DNA of 64,000 nt from Hydrogenimonas urashimensis (GTDB lineage Bacteria; Campylobacterota; Campylobacteria; Campylobacterales; Hydrogenimonadaceae): assembly GCF_016593255.1 (NCBI RefSeq), contig NZ_AP023212.1:918001-982000 (forward strand). Direction: 5' to 3'. The position numbers and the translations under genes are program-made. Each line of letters begins with the position of its first letter. Positions within the stretch are counted from its first letter, which is position 1. Positions 7,856-18,512 of the stretch are shown piece by piece. Below the pieces are notes generated by a model. That model saw only the letters and a list, made by a program, of their open reading frames with translations, searched no databases and was not told the origin of the DNA.

Positions 7856-7863
7856 TGTAGTCC

Positions 7864-8313
7864 ATGAATGAAATTATTCGTAAAAATCCCCGCCTCAAAG
7901 TGATGCTCAGGCAGGTCAAGCCGCTGATCATGAACTACATCGACATGGCGCTGTACGACTTCGAACGCTACAGCCTGCCCTCGAGCGCCCTCCTGATTCA
8001 AGCCCCCCTCAAAATGCTTCTGACGCTTGAGCGAAATACCCGAAAAACCGACATGGTCATGGCTTTGGATCAGAATCTCTTTTTCGTCATCTATCCGAAC
8101 ACTCCTGTCGAAAAGGGGAAAATCGCCTTCTCCAACATCCTGAAACTCTTCACCAAAGAGGTGCACGAAGGCAATGTCAAGGCGGCCATCATGGAGATAG
8201 GCGAAGACAGAATCTCTCCCGAAGAGATCATCGAACGTCTTGTCATCGCACTCCACAACCGCCAGGAAACGGCCAAAACGCCTCTCATCGACGCTTCCAA
8301 AATCAGGTTCTAG
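7864..8313 (+). CDS. hypothetical protein, possible degenerate GGDEF-like fold
   Basis: A 149-residue cytosolic protein 8 bases after dapC. No GGDEF signature is present. However, the order of a strand FFVIYPNTP, an amphipathic helix, a strand VKAAIMEIG and a helix SPEEIIERLVIALHN resembles the second half of a GGDEF domain. Its 3' end meets the 3' end of the GGDEF-EAL gene, which is convergent. It would lack both catalytic and I-site residues. Fold resemblance is my inference; function unknown. Confidence 0.6.
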   Translation: MNEIIRKNPRLKVMLRQVKPLIMNYIDMALYDFERYSLPSSALLIQAPLKMLLTLERNTRKTDMVMALDQNLFFVIYPNTPVEKGKIAFSNILKLFTKEVHEGNVKAAIMEIGEDRISPEEIIERLVIALHNRQETAKTPLIDASKIRF

Positions 8314-10631
8314 CAGACCTCGCACCGACGCACTTTTTCCAAAAACGCCTTCTCGTCCAGCGGCGCGCTGTAGTAGTAACCCTGGCAGAATATCGTTGCG
8401 TCGATCGCTTTGAGACGGTTTTTCTGCTGGACGCTTTCGACCCCTTCCGCCACGACACTGTATTTGAACTGCCGGGCGATATCGACCATCGCCCTCACAA
8501 GTGCCACATCGTCCTCGTCGGTCAGTATGTCGCGGATGAATGACTGGTCGATCTTGATCGACTCGAATTCGAACCGCTTCAAATAGGAGAGCGAGGAGTA
8601 GCCTGTCCCGAAGTCGTCGATAAGAAATCCGATACCCACGTTGTTGAATTTTTCGATGAGTTCTCTCGTCCTTTCGCTCTCCTCCATCAGTATGCTTTCT
8701 GTAATTTCGAATTTTATCAGGCGCGGATCGATAGCGTATTTGCTTATGATTGCCATCACCTCGTCGTAAAATCCCTGATGCCTGAACTGCTTTGAGCTGA
8801 TATTGATGCTGATATAGTAGAGAGGAAACTCTCCCTCCCGCTGCCACGACCGCAGATTCGAGCAAACCGTCTCGATGACCCAGTGACCGATCTGGTGGAT
8901 GAGCTTCGACTCCTCCGCCACCGGGATGAACTCGGAGGGCATGACGACCGTACCGTCGGGCTGTTTCCAGCGAAGGAGCGCCTCCGCGCCGTAGATTCGC
9001 TCCTTGTCGATATCGATGATCGGCTGATACTGGATAAAGAGCTCCTTCCGGTCGATCGCGTGCCGCAGGTCGTGTTCCAGCTTGATCGTGCGGCGCAGCT
9101 CCCTGTCCATCTCCTCTTCGTAGAAACTGGTGACGCCCTGCCCCCTTTTTTTGGCATGATACATCGCGATGTCGGCGATCCTGAGAATCTCGTCGAGCGG
9201 TTCGTCCATCCCATAGATCATGACAGCCCCGATGCTGGTCGTGATGTAGAGCTGGTGCTGGTCAATCAGGTAGGGCTTCGCCAGCTCTTTGTGAATCTTT
9301 TTGGTCACCTGCCATGTATGCTCGACACTCTCTTTGAGCTCTTTTGAGATCATCGGCAGAAAAATGATGAACTCGTCTCCACCGAGCCTACAGACGGTAT
9401 CGCTCTGGCGCATGATCTTTTGAAGACGGTCCGCTGTCTCTTTGAGCAGTTCATCGCCGACATTGTGGCCGTAGGTGTCATTGATATGCTTGAAACGGTC
9501 GAGATCGAGGAAAAGAAGCGCCGAAAAATACTTCCCTCGGGCAGCCTGGGCAATCTGGAGCCGGTATCTGTCTTCGAGCAGTTTTCGGTTGGGCAGATGG
9601 GTCAAAGTGTCGTGATAGGCCAGAAATTCCGCCCTCTCCATCGCTTCGTGTTCCGCCGTTTTGTCCTGTACGACCGCCAATCCTCCGATCAACCGGCCAT
9701 ACTGGTCGAGCAGGGGCGAATAGACAGCGGAGACCCAGAGCTCTCTTCCCGAAAGGGCCGCCATAAAAGGGCCTTCATAATGCATCACCCTCTTCTCTTC
9801 GATCACCTTCCGGATGTTCCTGATGGGACGCTGATCCTTCAATTGCAACAGGTTGAGTTTCAGCAGCGTCTCTTTCGGAACGCCGATATGCTCGGTCAGC
9901 GCCTTGTTGCAGTCGATTATGTTGAATTTCGTGTCGAAATAGAGTATGCCAACGGGTGCCTGGTCGGCGATAAGATCGAGCCTTCGGCGCAGCTCTCCCA
10001 GTTCGCCGTGCTGTCGGATCCCCTTTTCGAGAATTTTGTTGAGCTGACGTGTGCTCACGAGAAAAACGGTCATGAAAACGAATGTCATCAAAAATAAAAT
10101 GGTATGCAGTTCGTCCCAGCAGATGATCAGTCGCAAAGCGAACGCCGAGAGAACGAGGATGATGTAGGTGTCGGCAATCTTTCTGTCGATGGCCAGCGTG
10201 ATCGCCCCGCCACCCGCCATGCCGGCCACGATGATCCCCAGCAGCAGTTCGTACTGCAAATGGCCCTCCGGATAGAAAACAAAAGCGGCTACCGCCCACA
10301 GAAACGCCATGGTCACCGCCTCCACCCTGAAGCGCTGATACCGTGCCTCGAGGGAACGGTCGCCGTACCGGCACCCTTTCAGGGCGTAATAGACCCGCTC
10401 CAGCGAAAGAACGAGGACCAGCACATACCAGGTGCCCAGAAAAAGATGGTCCGCATAGGGCCACAGAAAAAGCAGAAGGCTGCTCGCCACGATAATCGTC
10501 GCCCCCATCGTGATGGGAACTTTGGTGCAGAGCGTCACAAGTACTTGTTCGCGCAAAAACTGATGCAGTGTTTCGGATTCGGAAAACAGCGCTTCGATGC
10601 GTTTTAGAAAAGTTTTGAAAATTTTCGGCAT
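8310..10631 (-). CDS. membrane PAS-GGDEF-EAL cyclic-di-GMP enzyme
   Basis: A 773-residue inner-membrane protein. About six hydrophobic segments lie between residues 38 and 195, in a MASE-like layout. A PAS-like domain follows (about 220-330). The GGDEF domain has an intact active site (417-421) and an RxxD inhibition site at 408-411. The EAL domain has EAL at 550-552 and DDFGTGYSSL. Both catalytic signatures look intact, so it may make or degrade c-di-GMP. It diverges from the di-iron-like MBL-GGDEF gene at 10780, with 148 bases between. Confidence 0.9.
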   Translation of the reverse strand: MPKIFKTFLKRIEALFSESETLHQFLREQVLVTLCTKVPITMGATIIVASSLLLFLWPYADHLFLGTWYVLVLVLSLERVYYALKGCRYGDRSLEARYQRFRVEAVTMAFLWAVAAFVFYPEGHLQYELLLGIIVAGMAGGGAITLAIDRKIADTYIILVLSAFALRLIICWDELHTILFLMTFVFMTVFLVSTRQLNKILEKGIRQHGELGELRRRLDLIADQAPVGILYFDTKFNIIDCNKALTEHIGVPKETLLKLNLLQLKDQRPIRNIRKVIEEKRVMHYEGPFMAALSGRELWVSAVYSPLLDQYGRLIGGLAVVQDKTAEHEAMERAEFLAYHDTLTHLPNRKLLEDRYRLQIAQAARGKYFSALLFLDLDRFKHINDTYGHNVGDELLKETADRLQKIMRQSDTVCRLGGDEFIIFLPMISKELKESVEHTWQVTKKIHKELAKPYLIDQHQLYITTSIGAVMIYGMDEPLDEILRIADIAMYHAKKRGQGVTSFYEEEMDRELRRTIKLEHDLRHAIDRKELFIQYQPIIDIDKERIYGAEALLRWKQPDGTVVMPSEFIPVAEESKLIHQIGHWVIETVCSNLRSWQREGEFPLYYISINISSKQFRHQGFYDEVMAIISKYAIDPRLIKFEITESILMEESERTRELIEKFNNVGIGFLIDDFGTGYSSLSYLKRFEFESIKIDQSFIRDILTDEDDVALVRAMVDIARQFKYSVVAEGVESVQQKNRLKAIDATIFCQGYYYSAPLDEKAFLEKVRRCEVC

Positions 10632-10779
10632 CTCTTTTCCATCGTTTTGTCAAATCCCGATTCAGACGGCTCGGAGTCTGCCGGGTTGTTCCCTTGCTGT
10701 TCCAAGGCATTTAAGTTTACGACGATTATTCTTTTATGTCGCTAAGTCTGTTATCCAAAAATTTATGCTATTGTGACAC

Positions 10780-12561
10780 ATGGCAACCCTAACAAAATTG
10801 TCAAAAGAAAAAGAGTACGATTTTACAAAAGCGATCGAAATCGCTCCCGCTGTCTGGTGGGTCGGGCATGTTCTCGAAAACGATATTTTCCAGTGCCATG
10901 TCTACCTGATCGAAAACGAAGAAGAGAGTATTCTAATCGATCCGGGGTCGAAACTGACATGGCCACACACCCGACGCAAGATTCAAGAGATCATGCCGCT
11001 GGAAAACATAAAATACATCATCTGCCACCACCAGGACCCCGACATCACCTCCGGCATCGCAGATCTGCTGGCCGAGATCGGAACGCAAAACCGCTATCTT
11101 GTCACCCATTGGCGGGCGGCCGAACTTCTCGATCATTACGACTGGGGGATCGAGTACTACGAAGTGCAGGCGAAAAACTGGCGGCTCAGCACGAAAGATC
11201 GCCTATTGGAATTCGTGTTTACGCCCTATATGCATTTTCCGGGAGCCTTCTGCACCTACGACACAAAAAGCGGCATTCTCTTCTCCAGTGACATTTTCGG
11301 CGCCCTGACGGAAAGCTTTTCGCTGTTTGCCAAAGACGCCGACTCCTATTTCAGGCAGATGGAACCTTTCCATACCCACTATATGCCGGCTTCTGAAATC
11401 GTCAACCACGGCCTCGACAATATCCTCAAATGCGAACCGATCAACATGATCGCTCCCCAGCACGGCTCGATCATTACCAAAGAACAGATCGGACCCATCA
11501 TCCAAAAACTGCGAACACTGCGATGCGGCCTCTATCTGGAATTCGGCGGGACCAGAAAGATCGGACTGATGACGAAAGTCAACGCCGTTTTGCCGAAGGT
11601 TTTCGAAACGGCGGCTTTCTTCGAAAGTTTCCACTCCGATACCCAGCGCATTCTCGCCTCGATGCGACAAGTATTTCCGATCGAGAGAATCTTCTCTCTC
11701 GTTCTGATCGACGACAGCTATTTCGTCAAACTCGATTCAAACAGTCGCAAGATGCAGCCCTGCAAGCAGAAAAAAAGTGACATCCTCGAAAAATTCCACC
11801 CGACTTTCCATGCACGGACTCGCGCCTTCATCGACAGTGAAACCATCCAGTGTCTTCCGCTCGAGGCACCGAAAACTCTCTACACTTTTCCGCTTCACGA
11901 TATGCAAAATCGCATCTTCGGTATCGGGATGTTCGTACTCGATCGCTCATTTGAACGCTCCGATGAAATGATGGAAATGCTTCAAAAATTTGAAATCGCC
12001 GTCGACATCATCGCCAAACACGAAGCCGAGGCTCATCTGATCGAAAAAGAGAAAACCCTCGCCTACGCCATGGCAATTACCGACAAACTCACCGGTCTAT
12101 ACAATCGGTACTACCTCGAAGAGGCCGCGGCGAAGGAGCTCGCCAAAGGCCAGCGACACGGCCATTCCCTCTCATTCTGTTATCTCGATATCGATTTTTT
12201 CAAAAGGATCAACGATACCTACGGCCATGATGTGGGGGATGAAATACTGCAGCGCTTCGCCCACATTGTCATCGCCAATCTGCGGGAGAGCGACATGGCC
12301 TTCAGACTGGGCGGCGAAGAGTTTCTTGTCATTTTGCCCTACACGATCAAAGAGGATGCCGTCAAGATGGCCGAACGGCTGAGGTATTCGGTAAAGGAAA
12401 ACGGCTGTCTCGAAAAGGATGGCAAGAGAATCTGTTTCTCTTTCAGCGGAGGCATCACCGACACCGAAGAGAGCGGCTACGAGCTGGAGAGACTGCTCAA
12501 AAGGGCCGACGAGAAGCTCTACGAAGCGAAAAAGTCGGGAAGAGACCGAATCGTTTTTTAA
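10780..12561 (+). CDS. MBL-fold (di-iron ODP-like) diguanylate cyclase
   Basis: A 593-residue cytosolic protein. Residues 15-255 are a metallo-beta-lactamase fold like flavodiiron proteins: H83-H84-Q-D86-P-D88, H152, D171 and H228 are the likely metal ligands. The usual H-x-E-x-D is replaced by H-x-D-x-D. A GAF-like middle region (about 290-415) and a short linker lead to a GGDEF domain with GGEEF at 511-515 and an RxxD I-site at 502-505. In ODP-type proteins the MBL di-iron site binds O2, so an oxygen- or redox-gated diguanylate cyclase is inferred. Confidence 0.85.
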   Translation: MATLTKLSKEKEYDFTKAIEIAPAVWWVGHVLENDIFQCHVYLIENEEESILIDPGSKLTWPHTRRKIQEIMPLENIKYIICHHQDPDITSGIADLLAEIGTQNRYLVTHWRAAELLDHYDWGIEYYEVQAKNWRLSTKDRLLEFVFTPYMHFPGAFCTYDTKSGILFSSDIFGALTESFSLFAKDADSYFRQMEPFHTHYMPASEIVNHGLDNILKCEPINMIAPQHGSIITKEQIGPIIQKLRTLRCGLYLEFGGTRKIGLMTKVNAVLPKVFETAAFFESFHSDTQRILASMRQVFPIERIFSLVLIDDSYFVKLDSNSRKMQPCKQKKSDILEKFHPTFHARTRAFIDSETIQCLPLEAPKTLYTFPLHDMQNRIFGIGMFVLDRSFERSDEMMEMLQKFEIAVDIIAKHEAEAHLIEKEKTLAYAMAITDKLTGLYNRYYLEEAAAKELAKGQRHGHSLSFCYLDIDFFKRINDTYGHDVGDEILQRFAHIVIANLRESDMAFRLGGEEFLVILPYTIKEDAVKMAERLRYSVKENGCLEKDGKRICFSFSGGITDTEESGYELERLLKRADEKLYEAKKSGRDRIVF

Positions 12562-14765
12562 AGCTCGACGACCGTCGCGCCGAATCCCCCCATGTGCGGC
12601 GGCGCGTCGTGGAAACCTTTGACGCTGGGATGCTCTTTGAGAAAGGTGCGGACCGCGTGGGCCAGTTTCCTGGTCCCGATGCCGTGATAGACCAGCACTT
12701 CATCAAATCCCGCCAGCAGCGCGTCCGAGATGAATTTGTCCAGTTTCTCGATCGCCTCTTCCGCTCTGAGCCCGTGCAGATCCAGCTTGACGCCCGCTGT
12801 TGCTTTGGAGCGCTCCAGCGTCACGGAGACCGTTTTTTTCTTCGGCGCTTTCGGGGGGTTGCCCGAGCGTTTCAATTCGCTCAGCGGCACCCGCATTTTT
12901 ATTCCTTCCACTTCGATCGTCGCCTCTTTGGCTTTGAGCGCGATGATCGTGCCCCGGTTTTTGCGGTATTTCACCCGGTCGCCGACGGCGAAGCTCTCCA
13001 GCCTTTTCGGCGCCTCGATCTTCGCCTTCTGCACCGTTTTGTGGGCCCGGTTGAGCTGGCGATGGATCGATTTTTCGTCTTTGGCTTTCAGCGCCATTCT
13101 CACCTGCTTCGTCGCTTCGGCGTAGATCGCCTCCAACTCCCGCTTCTTGGCGTAGAGTTCGCTCTCCAGCGTATCGTTGAGCTCCTTGTAGCGTGCTTTC
13201 TCCCGCTCCAGCGCTTCGATCCTGTGCTCGAGTTGCCGCCGTTTTTCGTGAAGCTCTCTTTCAAGGGTGCTGGAGCGTTCGATGAGTTCGTTGAGCCGCT
13301 CCTTGTCTTCGCCGTACTCGACTCTCGCCTTCTGCACGATGTTCCTGGGCACGCCGTAGCGCTCCGCCGTCTCGAAAGCGTAGCTCTTGCCGATGATTCC
13401 CTGCAGAAAAGTATAGGTCGGCACCTGGTTCTTCTCGTCGTAGACAGCGGCCACCAGTTCCACCCTCTCGTTCCCCGCCATCATCGCTGCCAGCCTTTTG
13501 TGATGGGTCGTGATGACGATTTTGACATGCCGTTTCACCAGTTCCTCGATCATCACCTTAAAAAGCGAGGCCGCTTCGTCGCTGTCGGTCCCAAGCTCGA
13601 TCTCGTCGACTCCCACCAGCACGTGACTTTGGGAAAAGAGCCGCGAAAACTCCCGCATCCGTCCGGCGAAGGTGGAGATGTCGTTTCTGACATTCTGGGG
13701 ATCTTCAATGATCGCTTCGATCTTTTTGAAGCTGCCGATGTACGTCTTTTTGGCATCGCACTTCATGGGCAGCAGGTACTTCGACAGCCACGCCGCGGCC
13801 AGAATCGATTTGAGCAGCATCGTCTTGCCGCCCGCGTTGACGCCGGTGATCATCAGGACATCTTTCGTAAAATCGATCGAAACGGGTCTGGGATGGCTCA
13901 GCGCCGGATGGGCGAAGTCGGCGAGTCGTATCGCTTCGCCGCGGTCGGGCATCACGAAATTCAGGTCCTCCAGCCTCGCCATCTGCATCCGCGCCTGGTA
14001 ATGGTCGAACCGATCGAACGCGGCATCAATGAATTTCAGGAATTTCAGCCATTCGCCCAGCATCCGGCTCGTTTTCTTGGCGATGTCGTAGTAGACCTCC
14101 TCCAGGCGGCTGACAATGCCCGCCTCCTTCTCCTTGAGCTTGGCGATCGACTCGGGAATGACATAGAAAAATCCCGCCGTCGTCCGGCCGATGACCGTGG
14201 CTTTCATGACATGGTTGAACCCGCCCCGCACCAGCAGCGCCTCCTCGTCGTTGACGTAGTGGATCTGCCGGTCCACCAGATAGGGCGAAAGTTTCGCGCT
14301 GTTGAGCATTCGAGAAAGCGTCTGGCGGATCGCTTCCCGGTTTTGTCGCTTGGCCGCCTTGAGCGACGCGAGCCTCTCGTCCACATGCTCTTCGAGGTTT
14401 CCTTTCGCGTCGAACATTTTCGACAGATCGACGATCGGGGCGGGAATCTCGATCTGCGCAAGCCACTCTCCCAGCACATTCTCGATGCGCAGATTTTTGA
14501 GATACATGAAATAGCGTACGATCTTGACGACTTCGTAGATCTCCTCGAGCCCCAGCACCGCCTGCTTGCCCAGACGCATCCACATATCCTTGCAGTCGCG
14601 CACCTTCGGCGGCGCCTTGAACTCCACCTCCTCCAGCGCCCGGATAAAGCGAAAATGGAGGCTTCTGTCCCCCTCGATAAAGAGCGGTTTGGGCCGCGCC
14701 AGCAGCCCCTCGAACCGCTCGATGTACCCTGTCAGATCCAGCTGTTTGATCAGTTTATCTCTCAT
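12558..14765 (-). CDS. mutS2: MutS2 family DNA mismatch/recombination ATPase with Smr domain
   Basis: A 735-residue protein. MutS-like core and lever helices precede the ATPase domain with Walker A GVNAGGKT (308-315) and GVDEIELGTD (Walker B). A long coiled coil follows, then a KOW-like segment (FAVGDRVKYRKNRGTI), and a C-terminal Smr domain with LDLHGLRAEEA and YHGIGTRKL. MutS2 acts on branched DNA or collided ribosomes in other bacteria. The ATG at 14765 is chosen over 14789 because the conserved N-terminus begins there. Its 3' end overlaps the convergent MBL-GGDEF gene by 4 bases. Confidence 0.92.
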   Translation of the reverse strand: MRDKLIKQLDLTGYIERFEGLLARPKPLFIEGDRSLHFRFIRALEEVEFKAPPKVRDCKDMWMRLGKQAVLGLEEIYEVVKIVRYFMYLKNLRIENVLGEWLAQIEIPAPIVDLSKMFDAKGNLEEHVDERLASLKAAKRQNREAIRQTLSRMLNSAKLSPYLVDRQIHYVNDEEALLVRGGFNHVMKATVIGRTTAGFFYVIPESIAKLKEKEAGIVSRLEEVYYDIAKKTSRMLGEWLKFLKFIDAAFDRFDHYQARMQMARLEDLNFVMPDRGEAIRLADFAHPALSHPRPVSIDFTKDVLMITGVNAGGKTMLLKSILAAAWLSKYLLPMKCDAKKTYIGSFKKIEAIIEDPQNVRNDISTFAGRMREFSRLFSQSHVLVGVDEIELGTDSDEAASLFKVMIEELVKRHVKIVITTHHKRLAAMMAGNERVELVAAVYDEKNQVPTYTFLQGIIGKSYAFETAERYGVPRNIVQKARVEYGEDKERLNELIERSSTLERELHEKRRQLEHRIEALEREKARYKELNDTLESELYAKKRELEAIYAEATKQVRMALKAKDEKSIHRQLNRAHKTVQKAKIEAPKRLESFAVGDRVKYRKNRGTIIALKAKEATIEVEGIKMRVPLSELKRSGNPPKAPKKKTVSVTLERSKATAGVKLDLHGLRAEEAIEKLDKFISDALLAGFDEVLVYHGIGTRKLAHAVRTFLKEHPSVKGFHDAPPHMGGFGATVVEL

Positions 14766-14860
14766 AAAACCCCTGTTTTTCAATTGCACCGCACATCGGC
14801 GCCAAGCAGGCGAGCCAATGCCCGCACTTTTTTGCCTGCCAACCTTCGGGCTTTCTTATT

Positions 14861-17800
14861 TCAAATTCTTGAACCATATCCGCCGCCGCCGGGTGTCTCT
14901 ATGCGTATTCTATCGCCTTTTTCCACCTGCAGCTGCACCTTCGCTCCCAGGTCGTACACTCGGTTTGCTCGAATCAGAATGTTGCGCCCCCTGGCACCCG
15001 CTTCCCCGCCGGCCAGCCCGAAAGGGGCGAAAACGCGCCGTTCGCTGAGAATCGAAAACGCCATGGGCTCGAAAAAGCGGTAAATCCTCACCACACCGTC
15101 TCCGCCCCGGTGGCGCCCGGCACCACCCGAACCGCGGCGCACGGCGAACCGCTCCACCGCCACGGGGAAACGTCGCTCCAGTATCTCGATGTCGGTAATT
15201 CGCGTGTTGGTCATGTGGGTGTGCACGGCATCCGCCCCCGGGGCGTTGGGCGTCGCTCCCGCGCCGCCGGCGATCGTTTCGTAATAGCCGAAGCGCTCAT
15301 TGCCGAACGTGACGTTGTTCATGCATCCCTGGCTCGCCGCCGCCTCGCCGAAAAGCCCCAGCACCACATCGACGATGCGCTGGCTTGTGGTCACGTTGCC
15401 GCCCGCCACCGCCGCCGAAGGCGAGGGATTTAGAAGCGAGCCTTCGGGCAGAACCATCTCCACCGGCGCGATGAGCCCTTCGTTGAGGGGAAGATCCTCC
15501 CGCAGCATCGCCCGCAGGGCGTATATGAGCGAGGAGCGAACGACCGCGGGCGGCGTATTCTGATTGCCCCACATCTCCAGGCCGCTGCCCGTGAAGTCGA
15601 ACACCGCCCCGCCCTCCTTGTCGAACGTCACCGTCAGAGCGATCTCGCTGCCCCCATCCAGCCGGTCCGCGGCCTCGCGTCTTTGTCCAGCATACCTCCT
15701 GAAAAAGCGGCGCACCGCTTCCTCGCTGATTCGCTGGATATCGGCCATATACTCCAGTATGGCATCCCGCCCGCTCTGGCGCATCAGGGCGAGCACCCCC
15801 TCTATGCCTTCTCGGTTGGCCGCTGCCTGGGCCCGCAGGTCGCTCAGGTTGTCCGCGATGTTCCGCCCCCCCGCCCTTTGGAGCGTTTCGATGACCCGCG
15901 TCTCGTCGAAACGCCCCTTTTCGATGAGCGGAAAGCTTGTAAAAAGCGCCCCCTCCTCCTCAAGTGTCGCCGAAAAGGGGGGCATCGACCCCGGCACTTT
16001 GCCGCCGATGTCGGCGTGATGGCCCCGGCTGGCGACCCAGAAGAGTACCTTTCCATCTTTCACACAGGGCGTGGCGAGGGTGATATCGGGCAGGTGGGAG
16101 CCGCCCTCGAAAGGGGCGTTGGTGATGTAGGTGACCCCCGCTTCGAAGGATCCGTGTTTTTGTATCAGCGCTTTTACCACACTGCTCATGGAGCCCAGAT
16201 GCACCGGGATATGGGGGGCGTTGGCCACCAGGTTGCCCGCCGCGTCGAAAATGGCACAGGAGAAGTCGAGCCGTTCGCGAATATTGGTGGAGACGGCGCT
16301 TTTTTGCAGCATATCCCCCATCCGCGCGGCGATGAAGCCGAAACGGTTGGAAAAGAGCGATCGGCGCACCGCGGCAAGCGACGTCTTGTCGTTTCGGACC
16401 GCGGCGATGTCCATCACCACATCACCGACTGCGTTGACGGCAGCACGGCATTCGGGCTCGAGCACGATCGTGGAAGTCTCCTGTATCAGGAGGGCCGGCC
16501 CTTCGATGGTGGCACCCGCACCCAGTTGCGACAGGTCGTACACCCAAGCATCGTGCCATCCGCCGCGAAGATAGATTCGCACCCGCCCCGTGGCCCTTGG
16601 CTCACCTTTTTGCGGCGGCACGGCCGGGCGCTCCCATCCTTTCGACACGACGGTCGCCACCAGTCGTACCGACTCCACGATGAGCCTGCGCTCGGGCATC
16701 AGAAAACCAAATTCCCGTTCATGCCGCTCCTCGAACGCCTCCTTCGCCTTTTTGAAAGGCACTTCGATCGCCTGCTCCGTTCCGTCGTATTTGACCAGCG
16801 CCCTGTAGGAAAACCGCGTATCGCGCCCCCGGGTTTTGGCGGCCAATTCTCTTTTGAGCGGTTCAAACAAAGCGGCGTCACACGCCTCGAGGGGCTTTTC
16901 CACAAGCCGCATCGCATCGACGCTCTCAGAAGCCAGCGCCATGCCGTAGGCCGAGAGGATACCCCCGTAGCGATGGATCAAAACCGTCCGTATGCCCAGC
17001 TTCGCCGCCACGGCCGCGGCGTGCTGTCCGCCCGCGCCGCCGAAAGCGCAGAGGCGGTGGTCGGCCGGGTCGAATCCTTTCTTGAGGGTCACCTCTTTGA
17101 TGGCGGAGGCCATCTGCTCATTGGCCACATCCAAAAAACCCTCGGCGACCGCTTCGACACTCGTTCCCAGCGCCTCGGCGATCGGTTCGAATCCCCGGCG
17201 GCTCGCGGCGATATCCAGCGGCGCATCGCCGTTTGGGCCGAATATTTTCGGAAAACTCTGCGCATCCAGACGCCCTGTTACCAGATTGGCATCGGTAATG
17301 CTCAGATATCCCCCGCGCCCGTAACACAGAGGCCCCGGATCGGCTCCGCTGCTCTGCGGTCCCACCTTGAAAAGACCGTTTTCGAAAAAGAGGCGGCTCC
17401 CCCCGCCACTGGCTATCGTGTGCAGATCCACCTGCGGCACCCTGACCCGCACACCGGCCGTCTCGCCTTCGTAGCGTAGTACCGTCTCTCCGTCATAGCG
17501 GCACACGTCGGTGCTGGTCCCGCCCATGTCAAAGCCGATCAGCGGTGTGCCGTCGTAAACCGACGCCAGGGCCGTCACGCCTCCGGCCGGCCCGCTCAGA
17601 AGCGCCCGTGACCCCCGGAAATCTTCCAGTGAACTGAGTGCGCCGCTGCTTTGCATCATCCGTGTCTTTGCGCGGATATCGCCGCGAAAAGCCGCCTCGA
17701 AAGTTTCGAGATACTCCTGCAGTTTTGGTGTCAGGTAGGCATCGCACAGCGTTGTCTCCGCCCTGATCACGGCACCCGGCAGCGGCACGGTTTCGTGGCT

Positions 17801-18370
17801 GCAGACAACCGAAAACCCCATCGTCTCGGCGATTTGCGCTACCTTTTTCTCATGTTCCACAAAGCCGTAGCCGTGCATCAGGCAGACCGCGAGGTTCCTC
17901 TCCTGCAGTCCCCAGAGCGTTCGCCGAACCTCATCGGCATCGACCGCTTTTTCTACGACGAACTCCCCTTCTCGCAGCAAAACCCGTTCGTCGATCTCCA
18001 CGACTTTCGCATACAAAGGCGCGATCTTTTCGATCTCCAGGGCGAATATGTCCGGCCGGGCCTGGTCGCCGATCTCAAGCAGGTCCCCGAACCCACGGGT
18101 CACCACGAGCACGGTCGGCTCCCCTTTGCGCTCGAGCAGGGCATTGGTCGCGATGGTCGTCCCCATGCGTATCCACCCGATCCGTTCCGCGTCGATCGGC
18201 TTTGTCGCCCCAAAAAGTTCACGCATCACTTCGCCGATGGCGTGGCTGCACGCCTCTTTATAAAAAGGCGAACGGCTCAAAACCTTTTTGACGATAAACC
18301 GCCCTTCATAACGGGCGATCAAATCGGTAAAAGTCCCGCCCCGGTCGATAGCAAACTCGATTTTTTTCAA
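14861..18370 (-). CDS. single-chain 5-oxoprolinase / hydantoinase (HyuA-HyuB fusion)
   Basis: A 1169-residue cytosolic protein. The N-terminal half (1 to about 660) is HyuA/OplA-like, with [12 protein letters not shown] and a second nucleotide motif [11 protein letters not shown]. The C-terminal half is HyuB/OplB-like ([29 protein letters not shown], ending TPGGGGYG). In many bacteria these are two genes; one chain is the layout of eukaryotic OPLAH. It would open 5-oxoproline or a hydantoin using ATP; the true substrate is not readable. The ATG at 18370 starts at the conserved [11 protein letters not shown]. No partner genes flank it. Confidence 0.9.
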   Translation of the reverse strand: MKKIEFAIDRGGTFTDLIARYEGRFIVKKVLSRSPFYKEACSHAIGEVMRELFGATKPIDAERIGWIRMGTTIATNALLERKGEPTVLVVTRGFGDLLEIGDQARPDIFALEIEKIAPLYAKVVEIDERVLLREGEFVVEKAVDADEVRRTLWGLQERNLAVCLMHGYGFVEHEKKVAQIAETMGFSVVCSHETVPLPGAVIRAETTLCDAYLTPKLQEYLETFEAAFRGDIRAKTRMMQSSGALSSLEDFRGSRALLSGPAGGVTALASVYDGTPLIGFDMGGTSTDVCRYDGETVLRYEGETAGVRVRVPQVDLHTIASGGGSRLFFENGLFKVGPQSSGADPGPLCYGRGGYLSITDANLVTGRLDAQSFPKIFGPNGDAPLDIAASRRGFEPIAEALGTSVEAVAEGFLDVANEQMASAIKEVTLKKGFDPADHRLCAFGGAGGQHAAAVAAKLGIRTVLIHRYGGILSAYGMALASESVDAMRLVEKPLEACDAALFEPLKRELAAKTRGRDTRFSYRALVKYDGTEQAIEVPFKKAKEAFEERHEREFGFLMPERRLIVESVRLVATVVSKGWERPAVPPQKGEPRATGRVRIYLRGGWHDAWVYDLSQLGAGATIEGPALLIQETSTIVLEPECRAAVNAVGDVVMDIAAVRNDKTSLAAVRRSLFSNRFGFIAARMGDMLQKSAVSTNIRERLDFSCAIFDAAGNLVANAPHIPVHLGSMSSVVKALIQKHGSFEAGVTYITNAPFEGGSHLPDITLATPCVKDGKVLFWVASRGHHADIGGKVPGSMPPFSATLEEEGALFTSFPLIEKGRFDETRVIETLQRAGGRNIADNLSDLRAQAAANREGIEGVLALMRQSGRDAILEYMADIQRISEEAVRRFFRRYAGQRREAADRLDGGSEIALTVTFDKEGGAVFDFTGSGLEMWGNQNTPPAVVRSSLIYALRAMLREDLPLNEGLIAPVEMVLPEGSLLNPSPSAAVAGGNVTTSQRIVDVVLGLFGEAAASQGCMNNVTFGNERFGYYETIAGGAGATPNAPGADAVHTHMTNTRITDIEILERRFPVAVERFAVRRGSGGAGRHRGGDGVVRIYRFFEPMAFSILSERRVFAPFGLAGGEAGARGRNILIRANRVYDLGAKVQLQVEKGDRIRIETPGGGGYGSRI

Positions 18371-18512
18371 GGTGTTTCCTTGAAAAGGTTATCGATGCTG
18401 CATGCCTGACGGGAGGGATATAAAAAGGGAAAATTTTTGGTTTCGCATCTCAATAATTCCCGGATAAAGAAAAAAACCGGACCGATCATCTCACCTTCTC
18501 ACCCAAAAATCG

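Noticed and set aside
12594-15083. 829-codon open frame on the plus strand opposite mutS2
   Set aside because: It mirrors the codon positions of mutS2 and part of the hydantoinase gene. The product is rich in Arg, Phe and His with no family match, while the minus-strand frame gives clear MutS2 motifs.
15683-17479. 598-codon open frame opposite the hydantoinase gene
   Set aside because: A shadow frame of GC-rich coding DNA; the product has no recognisable domain and the sense strand encodes an intact enzyme.
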